Part shown: positions 1 through 10,620 of the stretch, piece by piece
How positions within the stretch are numbered: the stretch's first letter is position 1
How the letters are laid out: the number at the start of each line of letters is the position of its first letter
Assembly (NCBI GenBank): GCA_004154925.1
Contig: QJNS01000069.1
Location: 62,001 to 126,000, forward strand
Direction of reading: 5' to 3'
From: Monosporascus cannonballus
Lineage: Eukaryota; Ascomycota; Sordariomycetes; Xylariales
Length of the DNA: 64,000 nucleotides
Notes under the pieces: generated by a model
The model's database searches: none
Told to the model about the DNA's origin: nothing
The model's input: only the letters and a program-made list of their open reading frames with translations
Program-made: the position numbers and the translations under genes

Positions 1-667
1 TCCAGAATTGCAATAAACTTTACAAATTTTGTATTTAGATTTATAGCGGAAACAAAAAATATTCGAAAATATAATGAAATTAAGGCGGTTAATCCATTTT
101 AAAGAAACGAGAGCCTTAATACGTTTGCGAAATCTGGACTTTTTAATATGACCTCATATAATAAATATAAAGAAAAAAAATTATTTGCCAAAAATTAACA
201 AACACATAATTTGATCTTTAAAAATAAAAATCTTGAAAAAGGGGAGATCGTATTATGATTTAACGGTTTTAATTTTTGGAAACGGTCGGGATCTTGAAAA
301 ACTAAACCCCAACCTAGCTAAAAAGTTATATAACTGGTTTAAAAGGCTTAAGGGCCCTAATTGGATAAAAAGGCTTAACCCGGATAAATATCCAAAGGGG
401 GCTTAAAAAGGCTTAAAAAGATTTAATCAGAAAAATATCGTTAATCCGTAATAAGTATTTTAAACCAAAACGAAAATATATACGTTTAATATTTCCATAA
501 TTTAAATAGCTTTAGCTTGCAATATAATATTGTTACTTAAAGCATTTTTGGAATTACGAAACGTAATACAATTACTGTATTTATTGCTCAGATTCTTGCG
601 ATATTTCTGCTAACATAAACTCGTCGACTTAAGGTTTAATAATTGTTTAAACCGCCTAACCGTCACA
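1..667 (+). mobile_element. A1: 3' end of a Ty3/gypsy element (family A)
   Basis: Only the last internal 250 bp and the 3' LTR are inside the window; the rest lies to the left. A purine run (about 235-249) directly precedes the LTR, as a polypurine tract should in a plus-strand element. The internal part shows no intact frame. On the minus strand it may hold the start of the antisense accessory gene found at this position in the other copies, but the remains are too mutated to be sure. A1 sits inside A2: sequence right of 667 is A2's accessory-gene and chromodomain region. The right flank 668-672 (ttttc) would be the target duplication; its partner is off-window. Confidence 0.75.
251..667 (+). 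repeat. 3' LTR of A1 (family A)
   Basis: Begins tattatgatt (RIP form of TGTTATGACC) after a polypurine tract and ends ccgtcaca. The conserved promoter-proximal block (tatatacg, then atttccataatttaaatag near 490-512) and the U5 end match the other family A LTRs. The U3 part (about 270-450) is unlike other copies and contains several copies of a short aaaaggctta motif. Confidence 0.85.
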
Positions 668-905
668 TTTTCGTATACGTCGTTAATGCCAATATAATTA
701 ATCCCAAAACGCAAAATTCGTTAAATATTTTTTTAAGCTTTAAACGATTTTAACGATTTTACGGAATTAAAATCAAAATCTATAGCCGAAATTTAAGCTT
801 TAAATAAAATAAATATTATTAATTAAAATCCGGTAAACTAAAGGTTTTCTTTTTTGAATCTTATAAATTACAATATTATCATTTCGTATAATTCTATTAT
901 TATTA
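668..905 (+). pseudogene. C-terminal remnant of antisense accessory gene (asORF) of A2
   Basis: This stretch lies between the A2 chromodomain (from about 905 on the minus strand) and the A1 insertion, where every other family A copy carries the accessory gene on the opposite strand. The end of the frame (about 890-918, ...ttaataaaagttttttaa) matches the end of the better preserved copies in A3, A4 and A5. The N-terminal part was separated by A1 and is off-window. The remainder is too RIP-altered to translate usefully, so the call rests on position and the matching 3' end. Confidence 0.45.
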
Positions 906-3900
906 ATAAAAGTTTTTTAATAGGCGTTAGGCGCTAATATGATGTTTGGCCTGTTCCCAGATATTCTCGAAATCTGGATATTTTTTTTATTTAATTAAAT
1001 ATTAGGGAAATCCGTTTTATTTTCCTATATTATGAATCTTCTTTAGTTCGTACGTTTATTTATTTTTTATTTTTATGTCGTTTTATGCCGTATATACCTT
1101 AATTATATTCGTTTTTAATGCGAATAGAAAAACGAAAAAATTATGTAAAATTTAATTTTTACTAAAGATTCAAATTAATAATTATTTTTTGAAATTTCCG
1201 TAATAGTTTTATATAGACCAATATATTTAAAATCGAAATTTCCATTAGGTTATTTTGTTTAAATATCTTTAATAACAAGGAAACCATTTTTTCTTTATCA
1301 AAAATTAGTTCTTTTAACCTTTTTTAAATACAATATTTATTCATTTAAATTCGTACGAATTTTATTTGTATTTTTATTTTTTAATATAAAAATTACCTTA
1401 ATATTAATTAGACTATTATTGCGTATTTCTTTATAAACCTTTAAAATAAAATCAAAATTTATATCTGTTAATATTATTTTAATACTCTCGTACTAATTAC
1501 TACTATATACTAATTATACAATTAATAATATTTAAGCTAATTATTTTATTCGTAATTAATATAATATCGAAAATAAACGTCCAAAATTTAATTTATTCTT
1601 TTCGTTAGTTTATTTATTTAAAATCTAAAGGTATTAAAACATTTATAATTTAAATTAATTTATATTATAAAGTTGTATTAAAACCTAAATACGAATATCG
1701 AGTTTTTGTTCAAAATACGTTTTATTAATAATTTGTAAATAATACAAATATACTTAAAAATATATATATCATTTATCTGGGGATTATATTTTCGTAATAT
1801 AAAAAGAAATAAGAAGATTTCGTAAATCAAGAGATAATTACGAAACTATTATCATAATATATTTTTGTAATTAGAACTTTATAACATAAAAAGTTTAATA
1901 ACAAAATCCAATATAATTGAATCTAATAAGTACATTATAATTAATAATTATTATAATTTTCTTACAGCTTATGTCGTTAAAACTTTATTTTAACGTAAAT
2001 ATCGTATTACCGTATAACGTTTTATATCGTTAATTTAATTTTAACAAAAAAAATATATACGTTAAAACCGTTTTATGGATTTATAAATGCCAAAATATCC
2101 GTATAACCAATATTCGTATATATTTCGTATTAAATATTTTTTCATATTTTTCTAAAACTTATATCTTATTTATTTATTGATTTTTGGGAAAACTATGGTT
2201 GTATTATTAAATCCTTTAATATATATTAAAACGTACTGCCCGAATTACTGTAATTTATTGCGGGTATGAATATCGTTTTATAATAATATCAATAGTTATA
2301 TAATTCACTTTAATTAATCTTTTTCGAAATTTAATAGTTTACTTAAAATATTTACTTCATTATTTTTTAAGCTTTTTCTATAAGTAATAATAAAATCGAA
2401 ATTCCCCAATCTTTCCGCCTAACAAAATTATCGTCCTATAAAATTATTAAACCTAATAAATCGGATAAGATTTTAATAATCCGTATAAGCTGTAACTTAA
2501 TACAAATCCTTTTTTAAAAAATACATAAACTTTCGAAATACTATTATAATAAACATAAATTCCTTATTTAAATTATTATAATTAAATTCAATGGTTTTTA
2601 ATTTAGAAAAAACACATCCAAAATATAATTTGCCCTAATTATTTTATTTTCCAATTATTATATTTAACGCATAATTTAAAATATTGGTGCATAATTTAAC
2701 AAAACGGTTTAAATTATGTATATTTAATATTAACTTATTAACAATCGCATCTTTAATATTCTAAAATACTTATTCCATATTTAATATCTCTTTAGAGTTG
2801 TTTTTATAAAGTTTAAAAAAATATAATTATTTTATTAAAATTTCCAGTAAATTTCCTATAGTAATTAACAAATTTAAAAATAACTTATACGTTTTTAATC
2901 GTTATTAATATTTGCCATTTTATAATTAGAGTAATTTTCTGAAAGTTTATTTTAGTATATCCTAGAATAATAATATATCCTAAATATTCCAGTTTCTATT
3001 TATAAAATTAACATCTTTCTATATTAACAAAAAGTTTTACGTTTTTTATAACTTAAAAAAACTTAATAAACCCATTTTACTTATACTTTTTCCGTTTCTA
3101 AAAAATTAAAAATATTATCAAAATAACAAATAACAGAAATATCGATATATTTTCGTAATATATAACTTATTATCCGTTAAGAAATTGCTGATGCGTTTTT
3201 AAATCCTATTAAGATAATTAAATATTTAAATAATCCGTATTATATTTCAAAACTTATTTTCTATTCGTATTCTTTTTTAATCCTTATAAAGTTATCTCCA
3301 TTTTTAATATCGAATACTATATATTATATAATTCAATAAAATTAGTTTTTTATTTACGTTATTAAAAATAATAATATTCGATTTTTAATAATAACATTAT
3401 TTAATTATCAATAATTAACCATATATCGCAATCTTTTATTTTTTTTCACGCGAAAAACATGAGTTATTTTATTAATAATTTCGAAAATTATATCTATTCT
3501 TTTTATAACCGATTTTTACGGTATTGTTTGAAAATACATAATTGATTTTAGTTAAAATTCTAAATAAAGTAAAATTCGTCGAAAATCTCTTTTTATAATT
3601 ATCTTATAATCTTATTCGTTGTATTCTAATAATTTCGCATTAGACTGCTTTTTACACCATCTCTTATATCTGTAATATTATAATAATATATTAAATAGAT
3701 TTTCTAATTTTTGGAATTATTATTTTAAATCGTTATTTAATTACTTTAATTTTGTTTTAATAATAATATTAATACGTTATATGCCTTTTCTATCCGTTTT
3801 CTTATATTTAATCGTTTTAAGTAATAAGAATTTTATCGTATTTTTATGCTTATATTCATTATTATTATTAATCAAATATTAAATTTTAATAAGTTTTGTT

Positions 3901-6284
3901 TCGTTTATTAATAAAAAATAAAATAAACTTTATTAAACTACTTTTTCCCTTAATTAAATTTCCATATTAGTATATTTATAATAATACTAACGTTATATGG
4001 TAATTCCCAAATAATACAATATCGAAATTTATTATTTTGTATTACTTTTAAATAAAAGTTTCGAAATAAATAATTTCGTATATAATTTTCCTCTCATTAT
4101 AAAATAATTCCTAACTTTCGGTATTTATCATTATTTAAGATTTTAACTTATATCTCTATAATAATATAAACTTATTAATTATATCCGATATAATATAAAT
4201 TTTACTTGAAGTCTCGTAATCCATTATTACGATATATTGATACGTTCCGATTTGTATATCTAAAGTAATAGAATTATTCACGATTTTTATTATCGGATTT
4301 AAAGCTTTTCGTAAAAACTTATTTTAATTTCTCTAAATATTGGTGATGTACAGTTTTTTATAAATAACCTTTTTCTTTTAATTTGTATTCGAATTCATCA
4401 AACCTTATTTATATTTTTGCTTTTAACCCGTTAAGTTATTATATCTATCGTTATTGCCGGCGTATTATTTTTTCAAAATATATTCGTTACTTGTAATATT
4501 ATTATCATTCTTTCCCTTATTATATAAATTATCTTTTTATATTTATAATTATATTTTATTTTACCTTATGTTTATCATTGTTTTAAAAATGTTTTATAAA
4601 TTAATTTATTTTTTAATAACTTTGTCGCTGTAAAAACTTAAAATAAATATTAATAAAAATCTACTATAACTTTGTGATAATACTGTTTTAATATGCGTTA
4701 AATTCATTTTGTTTAATAAATAATTATATTATTAAAAAATAATAAAAAAGTCTTTTTACGAATATTATTTCCTTTAAATTTACCTTTTTATTTCGGCTAA
4801 TTATTAAACATTTTTTAAAATTATAATCGAAAATATCGATATTATTATTTATCGTTTCAAGTATTTCCGATACGATTTAAAAAATCAAGCTTTTTATAAT
4901 ATATACGAGCAATTCGTTTATAAATATATTATTTTTATTTTTCGTAACCGTGATACTTTCTTCCTCGACAATATATGGCATATATTTTACCGTATCTATT
5001 AGGGGTTCCGAAACAGATTTTTCTATTTAATTCTAATATTTACGTAATTATCCTTATAATATTTATTAAGTTAATTTGCTTGCTTTTTGTATCCCTTATT
5101 AGGTTTTTCGCTATAAAAGACCTGGTATATAGTTAGGTTAAATCATATTAATAATTTTATATCTATTTTTTAGTTTTGTTTAAATTATCCTTTAAATTCA
5201 GATTTTCAATTATTTTAACGGAAAATTTAAGTGCTTTATATTATGTTATCTTATATTCTATATTATCATAATTATAACATTTAATTTAACTTTAATCCTT
5301 TTTGTAAATAATTTTTTATTCCATAAGTTCTGGTTTTATGCTGTAAAAATTCTTATTACGTTAAAAAACGTTAATATTAATTATTTATCGGCATTTATTA
5401 TTATTTCTTTTTAAAATTTTTAATCCGTTATATATATTATCGATTGTTAATTTTACTTCTTATAACTATATAATCTAATAAATAATTAAGCTAATTAATT
5501 TTAAAAATCGTTTTTTATATTTTTCAAAAAGGCCGTTACAAAACTAAATTATTAATACTTTTTATTTTTATTTTAATTTAACGGCTAATTTAATTAATGT
5601 ATTGCGGTAATTAAATTTTAATTTTTTGGAGGTAATTATTAAATTTATATTTTAACTTTTAAAACGTTATTTATTATTTCGAAACCTTTTGTTAATATTT
5701 ATTTATTTTATTCCTAATGGTTATAAATTCGTATTATTTTTAAATTTCCTTTTTTATTAACAAAGTAATATATTGTTTTATAATAAGTTTAAATTAAATA
5801 ATTATATTTTCAGCAAATTATATAATTAAAGACTTATATTATATAATAAATAATATGAATCAGATAGATATATATCCAAAATATATTTAACATTAAAATC
5901 AAAACAGTTAGAACTTAATTAAAATTTTTTTATAAAATTTTAATTTCCTAGTAAAATTTAACTAAATAACTTAATTTAATTAAAAAGGTTTCCTATTTTC
6001 GGAAACCTTTTTTTTGCCTTGAATTTTTATAAATGGCGTAAAAAAACCTTATAATACCATTATTATCTTTTTTAAACTGAAAAATACGTTTACTTATGGC
6101 ATTTAAAGGCACAAAAACTTCTTGGTGAAAAAAAGAAGCCTTTTGTTTTCGTCTCGCATTTTATTTTAGTATCCGGGCAATCAAAAATCTAGTAAACAAA
6201 TGATTCGGGTTATTTATCAATAAAGATAACGTTAATCCATATTATTTAAAATTTAATAATATTCTTAAATCAAAAGTTATAACG
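905..6284 (-). pseudogene. gag-pol of A2 (RIP-destroyed Ty3/gypsy polyprotein)
   Basis: On the minus strand, right to left: gag (about 6284-5030); a conserved gag-pol linker block around 5000-4870 shared with all A copies; protease/linker; reverse transcriptase about 3620-2900; RNase H about 2780-2330; integrase about 2250-1060; chromodomain about 1020-905. The RT catalytic YLDD reads YFDN at 3125-3114, with D to N as expected from G to A on the coding strand. Stops occur every few codons. The order is that of Ty3/gypsy (integrase after RT/RNase H), and the terminal chromodomain marks it as a chromovirus. Domain edges are estimates from comparison with A5 and A9. Confidence 0.8.
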
Positions 6285-6672
6285 TATAATAATTAAAGAA
6301 TTGAATGAATTATCATATCTTCATCGTACTGATTTATATTAATAAAAACCTTATAAAAGTTTAAATAAAGAATGTAATATTTATATTATGTTTCGTAATT
6401 TTAAAAGTATTTCAAATAACGATATCATATTATAAATTAAAATTATTTAAATTATAAAAACAATAAACATATATATTTTATTTTTGTTAACTGGATTATG
6501 ACCAATAAGTTAATAATCCGGCTTTTTGATTTAGTACCAGTAAATTAATAATCCGGCTTACTGGCTTATTACCAGTATGTTGGTGATTTATTACGTAATC
6601 TACCTTACCGCGCATTTGTGTTTGGGTTATAATAGACCGTTTCTGGAGGCTGTAGCTCGTTGGGCCATGACA
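6285..6672 (-). repeat. 5' LTR of A2 (family A)
   Basis: Plus-strand sequence starts tataataatt (RIP form of TGTGACGGCT) after the element's primer-binding region, which reads cgttataac on the coding strand, and ends gggccatgaca. The R/U5 half is heavily RIPed and similar to other A LTRs. The U3 half carries a distinctive 35-bp tandem repeat. The sequence directly right (6673) is the interior of another LTR, not this element's flank. Confidence 0.85.
6502..6606. repeat. 35-bp tandem repeat in U3 of the A2 LTR
   Basis: Three units start at 6502, 6537 and 6572 (period 35 bp). Each opens with ccaRta; the first two share the core taataatccggctt, and the third is degenerate. It lies upstream of the LTR promoter block in coding orientation, the position of U3 enhancers. 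Confidence 0.8.
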
Positions 6673-6887
6673 TTAGATTATTTTAATTTCGTTAAATCTT
6701 AATAATTTTCACATTCGTAAATTCCGCATGATCTTCCTATTTCTGAATTTCGTGGATTTTGCAAAATCATAATAATTTTAATTTTTGTGGATTTCGCAAG
6801 ATTCCAATAATTCTGTGACGTAATCTTTTTTTGGTGCTTTACTTACTTTAATATTTCCGGCTGTACTAAGGACGTAAGGTTATAATA
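6673..6887 (-). repeat. U3 part of the 3' LTR of A3, cut by A2
   Basis: The interior of a family A LTR begins abruptly at the A2 boundary and ends ggttataata at 6887, followed by the pyrimidine-rich complement of a polypurine tract (ctattttctcttttc). It carries a 35-36 bp tandem repeat with units near 6685, 6721, 6756 and 6791, of the same sequence type as the A4 LTRs (attTcg...taataat...). The R/U5 half is left of A2 and A1, off-window. Confidence 0.8.
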
Positions 6888-6906
6888 CTATTTTCTCTTT
6901 TCTTTT

Positions 6907-7540
6907 ATGAATTTTTGTCCCGAAAAGTTTATCCGTAAGTAATTGGCCGATTATGATAAGTTATATCAAGAAATCCGTTAAATCCTTTGTCAGCGTAAAA
7001 ACCGTTTAAGGTAATTCCTTATTTACTGCAGTACCTTTTGTTAATCTTATCGAAATAATATCTTATTTTTATTATAAGCGAAAAAAACTGGAATGTAAAC
7101 TGTCCCAAAATACCTTTTTTGTTATTCGTACTATATTAAAAATAACTAATCTAGTTATGACGTACGGGGCCTAAACCTAAAGCAGCTGTAACGTCTTGCT
7201 ATTTAATATCGAAAATTTAAGCTGATATTAAAAGTCGTCGTAAAAAACGCTAATTAAGTTAACGTTTATTTACGCCGTTTGCGTAAACAAAAAAGAACAT
7301 GGTATGATAAAATAATAAAAGCTGTATCCCGTAATATTCGTAATCTAAAGGAATTGAAAAAATGGAAGCGTTAAGAAAGAATAGGCCGAACTGGAGGCTA
7401 CTAAGGCCATATTGGCAAAGGCCGCGCTTTTTCTCGACTGGTTTAATCTCAAGTCCATCGACTGGTCGTTTATTAATTAGTAGACTTCCGACCCTACCGC
7501 TTTCGGCGTTGCTAGTAAAAGCTTTTTAAGAGGCGCTCGG
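6907..7540 (+). pseudogene. asORF of A3: Cys-rich/coiled-coil antisense accessory gene
   Basis: The gene lies on the strand opposite to pol, between the LTR and the chromodomain. An ATG at 6907, 20 bp inside the LTR edge, opens a frame interrupted mainly by TAA/TAG/TGA at plausible former CAA/CAG/CGA/TGG codons; reading-frame shifts are also likely. A middle block rich in Lys/Arg (around 7262-7360) contains LRRLRKQKR, then Leu/Glu-rich coiled-coil-like text. An extra base near 7375 compared with A4 shifts the frame. The tail (about 7388-7530) reads an E-L-E-A-x-K-A block followed by FLDW and is also seen in A4. The function is unknown: a short protein with putative metal-binding Cys and a basic/coiled-coil segment would fit nucleic-acid or protein binding, but that is inference. 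Confidence 0.6.
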
Positions 7541-7914
7541 CGTTAATAAGGTTTTTCGCTGGTTCCTAAGTATTTTCGAAATTTAGGTACTCTTTTTACT
7601 TAATTAAATATTAAGTAAGTCCGTTTTGTTTCCGCTTATTAAAAAATTTTTTCACTTTATATATTTATTCGTTTTTTATTTTTACGTCGTTTTGTACTTT
7701 ATATATTTTGATTATATTTGTTATTAATTCGAATAAGGAAACGTAAACAGTTAAATAGAATTTAACCTTTGGTAAAAGGTTTAATTGGTAATTATTTTCT
7801 AAGACTTTTTGACGATTTTATATGGACCGATAAATTTGAAATTAAGTTTTTTGCTAAGTCAGTTTATTTGCATATTTTTGGTGGCGAAAAAAAATATTTT
7901 CTTTTTTTCGAAAG
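7500..7914 (-). pseudogene. Chromodomain and integrase C-terminus of A3 pol
   Basis: On the minus strand the stretch about 7640-7500 translates with stops to a chromodomain-like segment: VEKIL-type start, K-x-TYLI, then K-YLGTSE, equivalent to W-EPA in better copies. The rest up to 7914 is the integrase C-terminal beta-barrel region. The frame is cut at 7914 by the insertion of A4 and continues at 22122. It overlaps the end of asORF on the opposite strand, so the two genes converge tail to tail. Confidence 0.7.
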
Positions 7915-8377
7915 CGTGACGGCTAGGGGGTTTAACCAATTATTAAACCTTAGTCGTACGGATTTATGTTAGTAGAAGTATCGTGGGAATCTGAGCAATA
8001 AATATAGTAACGTATTACGTTTCGTAATACCAGAAGTGCCTTAGGTAACGGTGTTATATTATAAACGATTGGTATTAATAAGTATTAAAAGTTGAAGTTA
8101 TTTGAATTATGGACATAATAAGCGCATATATATATTTAATCATTGTGTTTTATTTCGCCTAGAATATTGTGATTTCGTAATAATCCTAATAATCCTGATT
8201 TTCGTAGATTTCGTAATAATTTTAATAATTCTAATTTTCGTACATTTTGTAATAATCTTAATAATCTTGATTTTTGTAGATCTCGTAAGAAATTTAATAA
8301 TTTTATTACGTAACCTTTTTTCTTGTTTTATTTGTCTTCATTATATTTGGATGCGTCAAGGATATTGGATTATAATA
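7915..8377 (-). repeat. 3' LTR of A4 (463 bp)
   Basis: Starts cgtgacggctag (the terminal T has become C) and ends ggattataata; the complement of a polypurine tract (tgattttcctttttt) follows. It contains four units of a 36-bp repeat in U3, one more than the partner 5' LTR. The open stretch 8102-8380 is not a gene: the repeat unit is 12 codons long, so it reads as a repeating FVIILIILIF-type peptide. Confidence 0.9.
8172..8315. repeat. 36-bp tandem repeat, four units, in U3 of A4 3' LTR
   Basis: Units start exactly at 8172, 8208, 8244 and 8280. The unit begins attTcgtaataatc and ends tttcgtag; the fourth unit is degenerate. The same array occurs in the 5' LTR at 21554, 21590 and 21626 (three units), and a 35-36 bp version occurs in the A3 3' LTR at 6685-6824. 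Confidence 0.9.
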
Positions 8378-8862
8378 TGATTTTCCTTTTTTAGGATTTT
8401 CGTACCGAAGATTTTATTTTGGAAGTATTTAAATCCATTATAACGGGTCGTATTAAGAAGTAGGTTAAACCCTTTTTTAAGTTTAAAACCGTTAAACGTA
8501 ATTTCTTAATAGCTGCGGTATTCTTTACAAATTCTGTCGACCTGTCGCCTTATTTCTATTACGAACGAAGGAAATAGGAATACAAATGATCGGAGAATAA
8601 CTTTTCCTATTATTTGTCCTATATTAAAAACTGTTAATTTTATTATGTTATAGAGAGTTTGAGCCCGAAGTAACTATAATGTATTGTTATTTAGTACTGA
8701 AAGCTTAAGCCGGAATTGGAAGCCGTCAAAAAGGACGTAAATTGGGTTATTTCGAAAATTAACGCCCGTTTACGTCGTTTCCGTAAATAAAAGAAAATAT
8801 GGCATAATAAAATAATAAAAGCTATGTTCCGTATTATCGATAATCTGGAGAAATTAGAAAAA
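8378..8862 (+). pseudogene. asORF of A4, N-terminal part (continues at 15753)
   Basis: Antisense to pol and immediately inside the 3' LTR. In one frame (about 8495-8862) the translation shows a former Cys cluster in which most Cys are now Tyr (TGT/TGC to TAT/TAC): spacing x2, 6-7, about 8, then a CC-x2-C group. This is followed by a Leu/Lys/Arg coiled-coil-like block with LRRFRK (about 8771-8790) and a stretch ending NLEKLEK at the A5 insertion. Residues and spacing parallel the better preserved gene in B3 (47026-47106), which supports homology across the two families. It is interrupted by A5 at 8862 and resumes in frame at 15753 once one AAAAA duplication is removed. Confidence 0.65.
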
Positions 8863-9234
8863 TGTTATGACCTAACCAAAGAAGGGTTTCGGAAACGGTT
8901 ATTCGATAACCGAAACAGGACCCAAGTGGGTCGGAATTACGTAACATGGATCCGGAAGGATCTAAAAGATCTAATAGGATCTATGTGATTACTCGATATG
9001 GGTCATGAATAATATAAGAGATTTAACGGGGTTCATGAAAAAAATATATACGCTTATTATTTCCATAATCTAAATAATACCAGCTTACAATATAATATCG
9101 TCATTTAAGGCATTTTAGAATTACGAGACGTAATGAAATATTTATATTTATTATTCAGATTATTACGATATTTCTATTAATATAAACCCGTACGATTAAG
9201 GTTTAATAGTTAGTTAAACCTTTTAGCCGTTATA
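8863..9234 (+). repeat. 5' LTR of A5
   Basis: Starts tgttatgacctaacc, essentially unmutated, and ends ccgttata. U3 contains repeated ggatct/agatct-type words (about 8946-9030). The shared promoter block (atatatacgcttattattt, near 9044-9062) follows. The primer-binding region cgttataagtttttgc begins at 9235. Confidence 0.92.
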
Positions 9235-9284
9235 CGTTATAAGTTTTTGCTTAATAATACCGTTAAACTTTGAGTAATATCGCT

Positions 9285-10620
9285 GATATTATATTTAGTA
9301 GTAAGCAGCCCGAATAACCCATTTATTCAATTTTTGATTATCCGGATATTGGAATAAAATCTGAGAAAAAAAAGAAAAGTTTTGTTTATTTCGCGAAAAG
9401 GTTTTCCGACGTCTGGATATTATAAACGAGTGTATTTTTCAACCTAAAAGTGATAATAATAATTTTACGACGTCCTTTTAAGCCGTCCATAAAAATTTTA
9501 AAAAGAAAAAAAAGATTTTCGAACTTAGGAAACCCTTTAAATTAAATTAGGTTATTTAGCTAAATTTTACCAAAAAACCAGGAAAAGTTGTTAAGCCTTT
9601 TAAGTTAGAATTTTTTACCGGAACTTTAACCAAATTATAATTATTTTTGACTTAATGCCGAACATATTTCGGATATTCTTTTAATCGATTTATTACGTTT
9701 ATTTTACGGGTGGAATTTGTAATCGGACGATTTACCGGAAATACAGTTATTTGGTTTAAGCCCGTTATAGAAGAATACGTTATTTTGTTAGTTGAAAAAC
9801 GAAACCCAAAAGCAATGCGAATTTATAACGATTACAAATAATTCGAATAAATGTTAATAAAGAGTTTTAGATTAATAAACGAAAAAATAAAAGCCGATAT
9901 GTAAATTTAATTGTTACGATTAAAAGGATTAGTATTTAATTACGGCAATACGTTAATTCGGTTAATTGTAAAGTTAAACTGGGGATAAAAAGTATTAATA
10001 ACCAAGCTTTTTAACGGCCTAAAAAAAGAAATACAAAAAGAGTTTTTTAAGTTCGATTAACCTGATTATTTATCGGATTATATTGTTATAGTAATTAAGA
10101 TTAACGATTAACAATATGTACAGCATATAAAAGGTATTAAAGGAAGCAATAATAATAAATTTTGATATAAAGCTAATTTTAGTGTTTTTTAACGTAATAA
10201 CACTTTTTATGGCATAGATTTAGAATTTATAAAATTAAGAGCTATTTATAGGAAAACGTAAAGCCAAACCAAATGTTAAAAATGAAATAAGATGAGATAT
10301 AAGGTATTATAGTGCAAAGTATATACGAAGCTTTGTTAAGATAATTGAAAACCTGTACTTAAGAGATAATTTAGAAAACATTAAAGAGACGAAGGTAAAT
10401 CTATTAATATAATTTAACTTAATTATATACTAAATCTTCCATAGAAAAAATATAACGAAGGCTATTATGATGAAAAGTTGGATAAAAAATACGAAAAGTT
10501 AAAAAGTTAATTTAATAAGTATTGTAAATATAACAAAAAGCATTACGAGGGTAATTACTTAAATACTAGACTTAAATAAAAGGAATTTTTTGCGGAATCT
10601 TTAATTAATACGGCAAAATA
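9285..10620 (+). pseudogene. gag of A5
   Basis: The region directly after the 5' LTR and primer-binding site encodes, through many stops, a protein whose N-terminus (about 9285-9420) matches the A4 gag remnant at 21175-20954. No intact CCHC zinc knuckle can be read. The last part runs into a block conserved in every A copy (about 10610-10730, YIV-DDEDI-type text). Gag would form the retroelement particle; here it is non-functional. Confidence 0.7.

Larger units (their letters stand above)
668..6672 (-). mobile_element. A2: Ty3/gypsy element, family A, 5' LTR and most of the internal region
   Basis: Minus-strand element read from 6672 leftward: 5' LTR, gag, pol, chromodomain, then the 3' part, where A1 has inserted. 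Its own 3' LTR is beyond the left edge. Its right end (LTR terminus ...ccatgaca at 6672) abuts the middle of another family A LTR (6673-6887), so A2 inserted into the 3' LTR of A3. All frames are destroyed by RIP-type changes. Confidence 0.8.

Noticed and set aside
8102..8380. 92-codon open frame with a hydrophobic repeated peptide that looks like a membrane protein
   Set aside because: It lies in the LTR of A4; the 36-bp tandem repeat is a multiple of three, so an open repeating frame arises by chance. No upstream gene context.
9235..9262. Primer-binding site as match to a particular tRNA
   Set aside because: The sequence after the LTR (cgttataagtttttgc) is conserved in position but RIP-altered; assigning a tRNA would be a guess.
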